Shown in pieces: positions 11,160 to 22,114 of a DNA stretch of 64,000 bases. Source of the stretch: Sisyra terminalis (Eukaryota; Arthropoda; Insecta; Neuroptera; Sisyridae); contig OY292276.1 in assembly GCA_958496175.1 (NCBI GenBank), positions 51,721,080 to 51,785,079 of the forward strand, given 5' to 3'. Every line of letters begins with the position of its first letter. Positions within the stretch are counted from its first letter, which is position 1. Below the pieces are notes generated by a model. The model had not been told where the DNA came from, did not search any database, and was given only the letters and a program-made list of their open reading frames with translations. The position numbers were made by a program, and so were the translations under genes.

Positions 11160-12719
11160 TTTAAAAAGATTATTATATTATCGTTGGATACATTGTTACG
11201 AACCAGAAACTGTATTTGGTTCGAAAATCATCCCTTATTTAACGATGTTACATGTGATTGAAGTTTAGATGGTTTGATTATTTCTTCTGGAACTTTGATG
11301 GTCGATTTCATCCCATAAACGTGGTTTGTTTTCGGAAAAATTTGTACAGCATGTACAGATGGAATTAAACTTTCGATTGGCATCCTTAAAAACCAAATCG
11401 AAAATTGGACGATTTTCGTGAAAAATCAACGATGGTTAACCCACGGTTTTTTTTTGGAAAAATGGTTTTTTCTTTAGAATTCGAATTGTTTTATTATATT
11501 AACGTTTAATACATTGTTACAAACCCGAAACTGTATTTGTTTTTTGTCTCACAAAAAAAAATCCATCTTTTCTTGGAATAAAATTTAAGAAATTATTTTT
11601 CCCAAGGTTTTCCAAAAGAGTTTCGAAAACACATCCTTGAATATTACCCTCTTCAGGACAAAATTTTTGTATGCATTTTGATATCGTTATCTTTCCATTT
11701 GGTTTTTTCAAGGATCTATCAACTAAATTTAAAATATTTTAACGTAGTTACATTAAGGATGATTCAGCATATTATTTTTTAACCATGTTTGGAAATAAAA
11801 CAAATTCTTTTATTATTTTTTGATTCATGGAAATTATTTTCTGAAACTTTGAGGTGAAATTGTGGTTGCCCTTTAAGACATAGAAAAAAAAAACAATTCA
11901 CATTTATACTCACATAAAGGCATTGTTAAATAATCTGTAGGGAAAAACAGCTCTTATATGGAAACTTCATCCCTCAAAAACCAACGATTTAAGGCTACAA
12001 TTTTTGCATGCTTTTTGGCATCGTTAATTTTTCATTTAGTTATTCCAATTATCTATCAAGTAAATTGAAAATATTTAAACGTAGTTACATTAAGGATGAT
12101 ATAAATATTATTTTTTAAACATTTTTGTTGATATTATAACACATCATATTATTATTAATTAGGTAATAATAATCTTCTAATTAGGTTTTTTTCAACCACC
12201 GATTTAAGGGTAAAATTTCTGCATGCACTTTGGCATCATTAACTTTTCATTTAATTTTTTCAAAGCTCTATCAAGTAAATTGAAAATATTTTTACGCAGT
12301 GTCGTTAAGGATGATTCAGTCAACAATACCAAGCAAAATTTCAGAAAAACAGCTTTCCCCTTACATCCTTTTTTGACACTTAAAATTTGTCCTTTTTGAA
12401 TCTTTGAGGTGAAATTAGGCTGGCATTCAACACATAGGAAAAAAATTTCTTCACATTTCTTCTCACGTTAGAACATTGTTAGATAATTTGTAGGGAAAAA
12501 CAGTTCTCAAAAGGAAACCTCATCCCTTTTAAACGCCCAATTTTTGGGTAAAATTATAATTCTGCATGTATTTTGACATCGATAACTTTCCATTTTGTTT
12601 TTCCAAAGATCTATCAAATAAATTTAATATATTTTTACACAGGAACGTTAGGAATGATTAGTCAAAAATATTTTCGCCATTTTCAGGAAGAAACCCCCAT
12701 CTCTGAAATCCTTAATTTC
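11160..12719 (-). repeat. Satellite array, about 340-bp monomers (left outer arm of the palindrome)
   Basis: A recognisable block (GCATG, then CGTTAACTTTCCATT-like, CTATCAA and a GTTAAGGATGATT-like end) recurs at about 11671, 12006, 12220 and 12564. Spacings are 335, 214 and 344 bases; the short one has an internal deletion. A related pair (CATTGTTACGAACC-like) at about 11200 and 11514 extends the array. The same monomers appear in opposite orientation at 18880-20220. The small open frames inside are monomer sequence, not genes. Confidence 0.75.
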
Positions 12720-12959
12720 CAATTGAAAATTGTCCTTTTTTTGAAATTGTAAAACGAAATTGAGCTTTTTCTTTTAAACAAAGAAAATTTTTTTCCCAGA
12801 TTATACCCTGATGTGTTTGAGAAGTAGATATAATTATTGGTGTTCTAAAAGTAAAGCAATTCTCTATGCTTTTAGAAAACAGTAATAACAAGAGTAGCAT
12901 AAGACATGAGTGCTTTTATTTTCATTTAAATTTTCTAAAATTAATTTAATTTCCTTCAG

Positions 12960-13113
12960 GTTTTCATTGGAGCTGGAAAAGGATCATTTGCGTAACCAAA
13001 GAAGTAAAATCGTTTTGGAAAATGAGTTGATTGGTAAGTCTTAGTGTGGTTTTCTATGAACTCAATTTTATTTATTTTTTATTTTTTCTTTAGTTATTCA
13101 ACGAAGGAAGTAG
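12960..13113 (+). CDS. Two terminal exons of an unidentified coiled-coil-like protein (left arm)
   Basis: The first exon (12960-13033) lies between a good acceptor (TTTCCTTCAG) and a consensus donor (GTAAGT). The second starts at 13094 after TTTCTTTAG and reaches TAG at 13111-13113. Spliced, they read FSLELEKDHLRNQRSKIVLE followed by NELIVIQRRK and stop. The phase is kept across the intron (G|TT). Leu3, Leu10, Ile17 and Ile24 sit at heptad spacing and the peptide is strongly charged, so a short coiled coil is plausible. A 3' UTR with overlapping AATAAA signals follows at 13551-13560. No upstream exon is visible because satellite DNA replaces it, so this is probably a captured or stranded 3' gene end. 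The presence of an intron argues for DNA-level capture, not retrotransposition. I do not recognise the family. Confidence 0.55.
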
Positions 13114-14342
13114 GCGACCACAAAGAAGGATTTTTTGTTTTTGGATCTTTGCCCATCATCCCACTGAACGTGGATTGATAGTGAATGAATCGTTGAAGAG
13201 CCATCGGTGATTTTTTGAAGTGAAAAATTTAAAAAAAAAGTGTTTTTAGAAAAAAAAAACAGTGATAGTTTATTAAATTTGTACTATAAATCTTCAGTGC
13301 AAAGTGATGAAATCAAAGACAAAGCAAATCTTAATAGTGCTATATTGTTAGTAGAATGAATTTCAGTATGTGTAATAAGTGGTTTGAAATATCTAAATAA
13401 AATCCATTTAATGGAAACTGTATTTAATATTAACAAAAAATGTGATTTAAAAGTTATATTTTTACTACTTATCAAATTTGGTCATAGAAAAATATTATGT
13501 AGAAATATCAATTGCAAAAATTTTCTGTATTTACCAAAAACTATATTGAAAATAAATAAATATTTTTTTTAAAGAAATCAATGTTTTATTTATGAAGTTT
13601 TATATTTCAGGATTTAAATTTTCAATAAAAATTATATTATAATAGAATTGTTTGAGATAAATTGCTTAAGTTGAATCAAGTAAAGATTATTATCAACGGA
13701 AAATAATCGGTTAAGTTTCTCTCAAGCGACCCTTATTATTACCCTTATAATGTAATTATTATTGAACTAAAGTTGAATCAATTCCTGGCATTTTTAAGAT
13801 TCAATTTTTTGTTATTTTGGGATATTGTAGCACATAGGGTTCACAAAAATTACGCTTTATTCGACATTAAAAATATCTATGAATATATCAATATCCGTGG
13901 AAAAAATGTATTAATCTTAATGTATCGTGCTACTGACGTAACGCTCTTGAAATGTGAAAATATTTTTTCGAAAAAAGGACGAAAGACCACAATTGTTTCC
14001 ATGTTTTTCGACAGCTTTTCCGATCGTAACTTGAAGCAGATAAAGTAAAAAATATTTGGAAAATTCGACGAAAATGGTTATGGGGAAATAAACTCCGTCC
14101 GTTTTTAATATTATGCTACATAATGCAATGCAACTGTAAAATGTTTTCTTCGAAAAAAACGGTGAAGGACATTAAAATGTTACCATGTCTTTAGACAAAT
14201 TTTCCGGGATTACCATGGAGAAGCTGTGGTTAAAATATTTTCGGGAAATTCAAATTCCTTCGATCGAAATTTTTTTTTCAAGTTTCAATCGATGGAGATA
14301 TCTTTATATATGAGTTTTAACGTCATTTACATATATCTTCTA

Positions 14343-14576
14343 ATGGCCGAGTGGACTGAGATGTGGACTATCAAGCAGAAGATCATGGATTCGATCACCG
14401 GTTCGGTAAGTTGTTTTTTCTATTTCTATTAATATAAATATAATTCTAATGTATTCCTTTCAGCATTAAATATCACTTTCGATCGTTAATAATTAACTTA
14501 ACGTTAGTTTCAGCCGAATAATTCGATCATCACTTTCAACCTTTCGAGGTTGAATAGTGATCGATCGATTACGTAG
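14343..14576 (+). pseudogene. Possible captured first exon and small spliced ORF (left arm)
   Basis: ATG at 14343 opens 21 codons beginning MAEWTEMWTIKQKIMD and ending ITGS, directly followed by the consensus donor GTAAGT (14406). An acceptor at 14511-14513 (GTTTCAG) would join a 20-codon frame in phase ending at TAG 14574-14576. The result is a 41-residue peptide. An alternative acceptor at 14461-14463 runs into a stop at once. In the diverged third copy (exon region about 15946-16010, minus strand) the first exon has an internal stop, while the second keeps its length but changes several residues. This speaks against a conserved protein. It may be a captured 5' gene end or a chance ORF with good splice sites. 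Confidence 0.35.
14530..14560. repeat. Conserved hairpin with UUCG/CGAA loop (left copy)
   Basis: TCACTTTCAACCT, loop TTCG, AGGTTGAATAGTGA: a 13-bp stem with one bulged base. It recurs at 15789-15819 and 17040-17070. In the third copy one stem pair changes from T-A to C-G on both sides, so pairing is kept. Confidence 0.65.
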
Positions 14577-14603
14577 ATTTTTTTTTTTTTGATTCCGCAT
14601 ATG

Positions 14604-14637
14604 TGACGTCAGTTAATGACGTCACCAAATGACGTCA
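14604..14637. promoter_or_regulatory. Triple perfect CRE cluster (left copy)
   Basis: TGACGTCA occurs at 14604-14611, 14617-14624 and 14630-14637, with exact 13-bp spacing. A variant TTACGTCA lies at 14709-14716. TGACGTCA is the palindromic consensus for CREB/ATF bZIP dimers. Three perfect copies in 34 bases of AT-rich DNA will not be chance. Function is inferred. Confidence 0.7.
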
Positions 14638-15087
14638 TTACCTAAAAAATGAGGGGGAGGATTTCGAATTTTCGATTTTCGAGTAATAGGATATTGGGAA
14701 TGGCTTAGTTACGTCACGGGAAGCCTAAAAAACATTTCTTATAGTGATTTTTTTGGTTTTTTTTTTGAAAAATTTTCCCCCGAAAATCTGAAGAATCCCA
14801 AAAATAGGCCAAATATGGTGTTTTCTTTCTCTTTTTTCAACTTTAACGCCGTTTTCTACGAAAACTATCGATCGTAGGTTAACGATAGTAGGCTCATTCG
14901 ATAGCGCTTGAATTACTCTATCGATGGTGTAAATTTGGTCCCGGAAAAGCTTAAGGAGAAAAACTTTTTTTTTCAACTTCTAAAAAATTTAAAATCGTCG
15001 ACCGGATGCTGGTCGAATTTATCGAAAAAGTTTATATTGAATTTTGGGATGAAATTTACACCATAGGTGCATAACGTTACGATCGAG

Positions 15088-16512
15088 ACTATAATATATA
15101 AAAAATAGAATATTTCGAACTCCATCATCGGATTTTCGATAAAACAAATTAACAATTCCATAGCACTATGACGTATGTAGAAATTTTCATTATGCGAAAA
15201 TTCGATGATGGAGTTCGAAAAGTTCAATTTTTATTATATTATAGCCTCGATGGTAACGTAATGCACCGATGGTGTAAATTTCATCCCAAAATTCGATATA
15301 AACTTTTTCGATAAATTCGACGAGCATCCGGTCGACGATTTTAAATTTCTGAGGAGTTGAAAAAAAAGTTTTTCCCCTTAAGCTTTTCCGGAACCAAATT
15401 TACACCATCGATAGAGTAATTCAAGCGCTATCGAATGAGCCTACTATCGTTAACCTACGATTGTTAGTTTTCGCTAAAAACGGCGTTAAAGTTGAAAAAA
15501 GTGAAAAAAAACGAGAAATTGGGCCTATTTTTGTGATTTTTCCGATTTTCGGCCAAAAAATTTTCGAAAAAAAAAACGAAAAAAATAGACTTTAGGATAT
15601 GTTTTTTAGGCCTCCCGTGACGTAACTAAGCCATTCCCGGTATCCTTTTTCACGAAAATCGAAAATTCAATATCCTCCCCCTCATTTTTTCGGGAATGAC
15701 GTCATTGGGTGACGTCATTGGATGGCGACGTATGTGTGACGTCATATATATGAACTAAAAGGAAAAAAAAAACTACGTAATCGGTCGATCACTTCTCAAC
15801 CCCGAAAGGTTGGAAGTGATGATCGAATTATTCGGCTGAAACTAACGTTAAGATAATTATTAATGATCGAAAGTGATAATTTAAGCTGTAACGAATATAT
15901 AGAAATTAGAAATTGGTTAGTAGAAATATAAAAATCTTTTACCTTATTGGGGGATCGATCCATCGTCTTTCCGTTTATAACATATTCCGTGCGCTTATCG
16001 ATTCGGCCATTGGAAGATATATTGATTGATCGCTTAAACTCATATATAAAGATTTCTTCATTGATGGAAACTTGAAAAATTTTTTCGATCGAAGGAAATG
16101 GAATTTTCCAAAAATATTTTAACCATAGCTGCTCCATGTTAAAGTTGGAAAATTTTTCTAAAGACATTGTTACATTTTATAGTCCTTGATCCTTTTTTTC
16201 GTAAAAACAAATTTGTATTTGATTAGCATTATCTTGCATAATATATAATATTGCAATATCAAATTGAATGTCATTAATTTTTAACAATCGATTGATTTTC
16301 GTGGAATTTTCCGGAAAAATTTAAACCATTGCTTCTTCATGATACGTTCGGAAAAGTTGTCTAACCACATTGGAAATTTTTTAGGTCTTTGATCCTTTTT
16401 TTCATGAAAACAATTTACATTTGCATTGCATTATGACGCATAATACGAAAATCTTTAATTTCGTAAAGTTCGTTTATGGTTATCGAAAAGTTCATTTTTT
16501 TTTCGATTATAG
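15088..16512 (+). repeat. Palindrome spacer with a third, diverged copy of the arm sequence
   Basis: From about 15166 to about 16490 the spacer follows the right arm in the same orientation, with many substitutions and several indels. It keeps the TCGATAGAGTAATTCAAGCG block, the CRE cluster, the hairpin and the exon-like block around 15946-16010. At its left edge, TTCGAACTCCATCATCG (15114-15130) and its reverse complement (15202-15218) mark a smaller inverted junction between the left arm and this copy. The three copies are therefore ordered inverted, direct, direct. The 123-codon minus-strand frame at 15796-16167 is a by-product of this repeat. Confidence 0.75.
15697..15744. promoter_or_regulatory. 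CRE cluster (third copy)
   Basis: Perfect TGACGTCA at 15697-15704, 15710-15717 (13-bp step) and 15737-15744, with a degenerate CGACGTA between the last two. The octamers survive although surrounding bases have diverged from the arms, which hints at retention of the sites. Confidence 0.65.
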
Positions 16513-16962
16513 CTCGATCGTAACGTTATGCACCTATGGTGTAAATTTCATCCCAAAATTCAATATAAACTTTTTCGATAAATTCGACCAGCATCCGGTC
16601 GACGATTTTAAATTTTTTAGAAGTTGAAAAAAAAAGTTTTTCTCCTTAAGCTTTTCCGGGACCAAATTTACACCATCGATAGAGTAATTCAAGCGCTATC
16701 GAATGAGCCTACTATCGTTAACCTACGATCGATAGTTTTCGTAGAAAACGGCGTTAAAGTTGAAAAAAGAGAAAGAAAACACCATATTTGGCCTATTTTT
16801 GGGATTCTTCAGATTTTCGGGGGAAAATTTTTCAAAAAAAAAACCAAAAAAATCACTATAAGAAATGTTTTTTAGGCTTCCCGTGACGTAACTAAGCCAT
16901 TCCCAATATCCTATTACTCGAAAATCGAAAATTCGAAATCCTCCCCCTCATTTTTTAGGTAA

Positions 16963-16996
16963 TGACGTCATTTGGTGACGTCATTAACTGACGTCA
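16963..16996. promoter_or_regulatory. Triple perfect CRE cluster (right copy)
   Basis: TGACGTCA at 16963-16970, 16976-16983 and 16989-16996, the mirror image of the left cluster with the same 13-bp spacing. Confidence 0.7.
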
Positions 16997-17023
16997 CATA
17001 TGCGGAATCAAAAAAAAAAAAAT

Positions 17024-17257
17024 CTACGTAATCGATCGATCACTATTCAACCTCGAAAGGTTGAAAGTGATGATCGAATTATTCGGCTGAAACTAACGTT
17101 AAGTTAATTATTAACGATCGAAAGTGATATTTAATGCTGAAAGGAATACATTAGAATTATATTTATATTAATAGAAATAGAAAAAACAACTTACCGAACC
17201 GGTGATCGAATCCATGATCTTCTGCTTGATAGTCCACATCTCAGTCCACTCGGCCAT
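17024..17257 (-). pseudogene. Possible captured first exon and small spliced ORF (right arm)
   Basis: Mirror copy of 14343-14576. ATG is at 17255-17257 on the minus strand, the donor follows 17195, and the second exon-like frame ends at 17024. The sequence is identical to the left arm over the part I compared, so it adds no independent evidence for coding. Confidence 0.35.
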
Positions 17258-18485
17258 TAGAAGATATATGTAAATGACGTTAAAACTCATATATAAAGAT
17301 ATCTCCATCGATTGAAACTTGAAAAAAAAATTTCGATCGAAGGAATTTGAATTTCCCGAAAATATTTTAACCACAGCTTCTCCATGGTAATCCCGGAAAA
17401 TTTGTCTAAAGACATGGTAACATTTTAATGTCCTTCACCGTTTTTTTCGAAGAAAACATTTTACAGTTGCATTGCATTATGTAGCATAATATTAAAAACG
17501 GACGGAGTTTATTTCCCCATAACCATTTTCGTCGAATTTTCCAAATATTTTTTACTTTATCTGCTTCAAGTTACGATCGGAAAAGCTGTCGAAAAACATG
17601 GAAACAATTGTGGTCTTTCGTCCTTTTTTCGAAAAAATATTTTCACATTTCAAGAGCGTTACGTCAGTAGCACGATACATTAAGATTAATACATTTTTTC
17701 CACGGATATTGATATATTCATAGATATTTTTAATGTCGAATAAAGCGTAATTTTTGTGAACCCTATGTGCTACAATATCCCAAAATAACAAAAAATTGAA
17801 TCTTAAAAATGCCAGGAATTGATTCAACTTTAGTTCAATAATAATTACATTATAAGGGTAATAATAAGGGTCGCTTGAGAGAAACTTAACCGATTATTTT
17901 CCGTTGATAATAATCTTTACTTGATTCAACTTAAGCAATTTATCTCAAACAATTCTATTATAATATAATTTTTATTGAAAATTTAAATCCTGAAATATAA
18001 AACTTCATAAATAAAACATTGATTTCTTTAAAAAAAATATTTATTTATTTTCAATATAGTTTTTGGTAAATACAGAAAATTTTTGCAATTGATATTTCTA
18101 CATAATATTTTTCTATGACCAAATTTGATAAGTAGTAAAAATATAACTTTTAAATCACATTTTTTGTTAATATTAAATACAGTTTCCATTAAATGGATTT
18201 TATTTTGATATTTCAAACCACTTATTACACATACTGAAATTCATTCTACTAACAATATAGCACTATTAAGATTTGCTTTGTCTTTGATTTCATCACTTTG
18301 CACTGAAGATTTATAGTACAAATTTAATAAACTATCACTGTTTTTTTTTCTAAAAACACTTTTTTTTTAAATTTTTCACTTCAAAAAATCACCGATGGCT
18401 CTTCAACGATTCATTCACTATCAATCCACGTTCAGTGGGATGATGGGCAAAGATCCAAAAACAAAAAATCCTTCTTTGTGGTCGC

Positions 18486-18639
18486 CTACTTCCTTCGTTG
18501 AATAACTAAAGAAAAAATAAAAAATAAATAAAATTGAGTTCATAGAAAACCACACTAAGACTTACCAATCAACTCATTTTCCAAAACGATTTTACTTCTT
18601 TGGTTACGCAAATGATCCTTTTCCAGCTCCAATGAAAAC
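18486..18639 (-). CDS. Two terminal exons of an unidentified coiled-coil-like protein (right arm)
   Basis: Mirror copy of the left-arm exons. The first exon is 18566-18639 and the last is 18486-18505 with TAG at 18486-18488. Splice sites, phase and the encoded peptide end (NELIVIQRRK) are intact here too. Both copies read toward the palindrome centre. The upstream side is satellite DNA, so this copy also lacks the rest of the gene. Near-identity between arms could reflect a recent duplication or gene conversion. Confidence 0.5.
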
Positions 18640-18879
18640 CTGAAGGAAATTAAATTAATTTTAGAAAATTTAAATGAAAATAAAAGCACTCATGTCTTAT
18701 GCTACTCTTGTTATTACTGTTTTCTAAAAGCATAGAGAATTGCTTTACTTTTAGAACACCAATAATTATATCTACTTCTCAAACACATCAGGGTATAATC
18801 TGGGAAAAAAATTTTCTTTGTTTAAAAGAAAAAGCTCAATTTCGTTTTACAATTTCAAAAAAAGGACAATTTTCATTTG

Positions 18880-20220
18880 GAAATTGAGGATTTAAGGGAT
18901 GGGTTTTCGTTCTGAAAATGGCAAAAATATTTTTGACTAATCATTATTAACGTTGCTGTGTAAAAATATATTAAATTTATTTGATAGATCTTTGGAAAAA
19001 CAAAATGGAAAGTTAACGATGTCAAAATGCATGCAGAAATTTTACTTTAAAATTGGTCGTTTTCAAGGAATGAGGTTTCCTTTTAAGGGCTGTTTTTCTC
19101 TATGTATTATTAAATAAGGTTCATACATGAGTTGAAATGTGAAGAAATTTTTTTCCTATGTGTTGAATGACAGCCACAATTTCACCGCAAAAATTCAAAA
19201 AGGACAATTTTTAATTGTCAAAAAAGGATGTAAGGGGAGAGCTGTTTTTCTGAAATTTTGCTTGGTATTATTGACTGAATCATTCTTAACGAAACTGCGT
19301 AAAAATATTTACAATTTACTTGATAGATCCTTGAAAAAATTAAATGAAAAGTTAATGATGCCAAAGTGCATGCAGAAATTGGGCCCTTCAATTGGTGGTG
19401 AAAAAAACCTAATTAGAGGGTTATTATTACCTAATTAATAATAATATGATGTGTAATAATATCGTTCAATTTAAATCGGAACATTTTGTGTTCAATGTTT
19501 AAACATTAGGCGAAAAGATAATTAAGGAATATAAAAATAAATGCAAAAATATTAGTCCACAAATTAATTTCTTTTCGAGGAGGAAGTTTTCCTAAAAAGG
19601 GAAATTGTTTTCAAAGGGTTATGAAACAATGCCTTTAAGTGAATCTTACAGTGAAAAAAAGATTATGCTACGCATCAATGGATAGCAACAGTTTTACTTC
19701 AAAGTTTCAAAAAGGAGCAATTTCAAGTGTCAAACAAGGATATAAGGAATGGAGTCTTTTCCTTAAAATAAACCGAAGATTATTAATTAAATCATTTTTA
19801 ACATGATTACGTAAAATTATTTTGAGTTTACATAATAGATCCTTGGAAAAACCAAATGTCACAACTTCACCTCAAAGTTTCAAAAATAATCATTTTTAAG
19901 TGCCAAAAAAGATTAAAAGGGATGGTTTTTTTTTACAAAAAAATATTTGAATTTTATTGGATGAATCATTCTACGTAATTACGTAATTTTTTTTAAGTTT
20001 AATTGATAGATCTCTGGAAAAATAAATTGGAAAGTTAACGTCGTCAAAATGCATGCAGAATTTTACCTCGAAATAGATCATCGAAAATATTTTGTCAGTA
20101 TTACTTTTTGTACCATCAAAATACTTTAGTTCGTAAAGCCATATCAATTGATTAAGAAGACAAAAAATGTCAGTTTTTGTAGAAGTTTTATACAGAATCA
20201 CCTGTAGATCAATTTTTGGA
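18880..20220 (+). repeat. Satellite array, about 340-bp monomers (right outer arm of the palindrome)
   Basis: The monomer block GATGTCAAAATGCATGCAGA occurs at about 19020 and in variant form at about 19360 and 20040. The monomer expected near 19709 has lost this part. The array mirrors 11160-12719, including a tract around TAATAATAATATGATGTGT (about 19434), but identity is clearly lower than in the inner arms. The 99-codon frame at 19139-19438 runs through monomer boundaries and is not a gene. Confidence 0.7.
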
Positions 20221-21508
20221 AAATTTAATTAGGCTTTAAGGCATATATTCTAGTCTTTGAAAGAAACATTTTAGAAGATGATATCTTTTAAATAACGTTG
20301 ATGAATAAACGCATAAAACTGCTCCCGGAAATCATTAAAAATAATTTCGAACTAATATCACACAAATAAATAAATACAATTAAAAAAAAGCACTACCCTA
20401 TCATAATGGTACAATTTTACCAAGCAAATTCTGAATTCTTTTATGTGATAACAATAATTAATATTGCACAGATGTCGTTATCGAGTATCATGGAAATAAT
20501 TACACTGACAACGGATAAAAATATACGTAGTTTGGTCAATGATATGGGGTGGTTTTTATATATGTATATAGTATATAGCTAGTTCGCTTCAGATAAAGAC
20601 TTATAGAGAGACATTTGGGGAAGAGGTTGGTGCGCATCACGTACCCAGGAAGTACGCTCTCTTGGCTACGAAACCTATGAATTGGCTACTTTTCAATGAA
20701 TTTTCTGCCTGCAGGATAAGAGCCCTTAGTATTCCGGATAGAATAAAAATATAAAAATGATTCTTTTGTACATTTAAGATGAATCTTCTCGTTCAATGTC
20801 GTGTTTTTATTTTACCACCAAGAGCACACTGGAAAGATTCTATGAGGAATATCTTGGAATCGAATACAAATGAAACATTTTATTACAAAAATAAAAACAA
20901 CATTTCTTTTTTGTACAAGAAAAATACCTCTTTCTATAAAATTATATGTTGTGGTTTTAAATTAGCTATCGACTATCGAAAACTGTACAATTTTTTTATA
21001 TATTTTATCGTCAAAAGTGTAAAGAAGTATATCACACAATTAATAATGATTATGGATTAAAACCTCATCAGTTTTATTTTTCTGAAATAACGAAAAACGT
21101 TGCAATATTTTTTTTTTCATTTGATCATACTTATAAATGTTTCATTAATTTATGCCCCAAGCTATAAAACTGCAATAGACCTTATGCACAGTTATTAATC
21201 AATAAAGGGCATTATTAAAGTGAGAAATAACCAAATTTTTTTCTAAGAAATAATATATAATTTAACAAAAAAAAAAACGGTTTTGATTTTAACCGAAATA
21301 TAAACTGACCATTGGGCGGTTATCAGAGAAACAATAATAATTTTCACAATTTTCCCCATTTTTGGCCTCAAAAACATTTTTACACCCTAAAAATTACTCT
21401 GTTTTTTTTCTATGAAAAAGAGGAGAATTGTTTTTAGTGTATGTAAAAAATAAGCTTTTCATTAATCATTTTAATACTGAGTCTTCTGAAACAAATTAGA
21501 AAAACTTC
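20221..21508. other. Non-coding stretch with one unique, slightly GC-richer patch
   Basis: No gene is supported. The patch 20578-20720, around GGTGCGCATCACGTACCCAG, differs from the AT-rich background and could be a conserved regulatory element. The rest is featureless. Confidence 0.35.
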
Positions 21509-21833
21509 TTTTTGTAACGACTGCTTCTAAAGTTGAACTTTCGTGCGTTGTGTGGCGGGGGTAAAGAGCCGTTTTCTCATCGTGGTGGCAAGCGTGCGCG
21601 AAAGTAAATAACAGTGCGAAAAAGTAAAATAAATTGATACCTAAATAAACTTTGATAAGAAATAATTAATATAGGTAATTATTTAGACTTTAGTTTAAAC
21701 TAAAATGTTGTTTTTATTCATAAATTTTCTATAAATTATTCTTACTATAGAGTTGAAATTTTTCATATATAAATAAAAATAATTAATTTCTCAATCTGTT
21801 TCTGTTGAACTTTAGAAGCAGTCGTTACAAAAA
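21509..21833. mobile_element. MITE with 30-bp terminal inverted repeats
   Basis: The left end TTTTTGTAACGACTGCTTCT (continuing AAAGTTGAAC) matches the reverse complement of 21804-21833 with one mismatch. The 325-bp element has no ORF; the left third is G+C-rich. A target duplication is not clear because both ends merge with T or A runs. Superfamily unknown. Confidence 0.75.
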
Positions 21834-21856
21834 ATTTTGTTCGCTATTTATGCTTA

Positions 21857-22045
21857 AAGTGAGGTACCTAGTAGGACGAAATTGAGACACTTGCTAAAGG
21901 GACTGATCATACACAACGAGATAGTGTGCGCTGTGTACCCCCACGAGGCCGCCAGGCGATTGGGGGTAGGCGCACGAGATCAAGTTGTGTATGATCAGTC
22001 CCTTTAGCTCGTGCATCAATTTCATCCTACTAGAAAACCTCACTT
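21857..22045. mobile_element. Foldback MITE with TA target duplication
   Basis: The ends are AAGTGAGG and CCTCACTT, flanked by TA at 21855-21856 and 22046-22047. The two halves are reverse complements almost throughout, including AAAGGGACTGATCATACACA and its partner. The centre is a GC-rich loop bordered by ACCCCC and GGGGGT. TA flanks suggest mobilisation by a Tc1/mariner-type transposase. It sits only 23 bases from the preceding MITE. Confidence 0.75.
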
Positions 22046-22114
22046 TACGCATACGTATCGAAAATAACTATTTTCAAACGATCGAACTATAATTACAATT
22101 TAAAGCATGATCCC

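Larger units (their letters stand above)
12720..15087 (+). repeat. Left inner arm of a giant palindrome
   Basis: This 2.37-kb segment is the reverse complement of 16513-18879 (paired positions sum to about 31600) with only rare differences. One example is an A/T difference near 13395, so the arms are not simply one sequence assembled twice. Outside 12720 similarity to the mirrored side drops sharply. The arm contains the fragments and sites listed separately: exons at 12960-13113, exon-like ORFs at 14343-14576, a CRE cluster and a hairpin. Confidence 0.9.
16513..18879 (-). repeat. Right inner arm of the giant palindrome
   Basis: Reverse complement of 12720-15087, with rare substitutions only. 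It carries the same exon fragments, CRE cluster and hairpin in mirror orientation. Confidence 0.9.

Noticed and set aside
11160..20220. Palindrome as a pure assembly or hairpin-read artefact
   Set aside because: Not fully excluded, but the arms have real differences, the outer arms diverge strongly, and the spacer holds a third diverged copy, none of which a read-through artefact produces.
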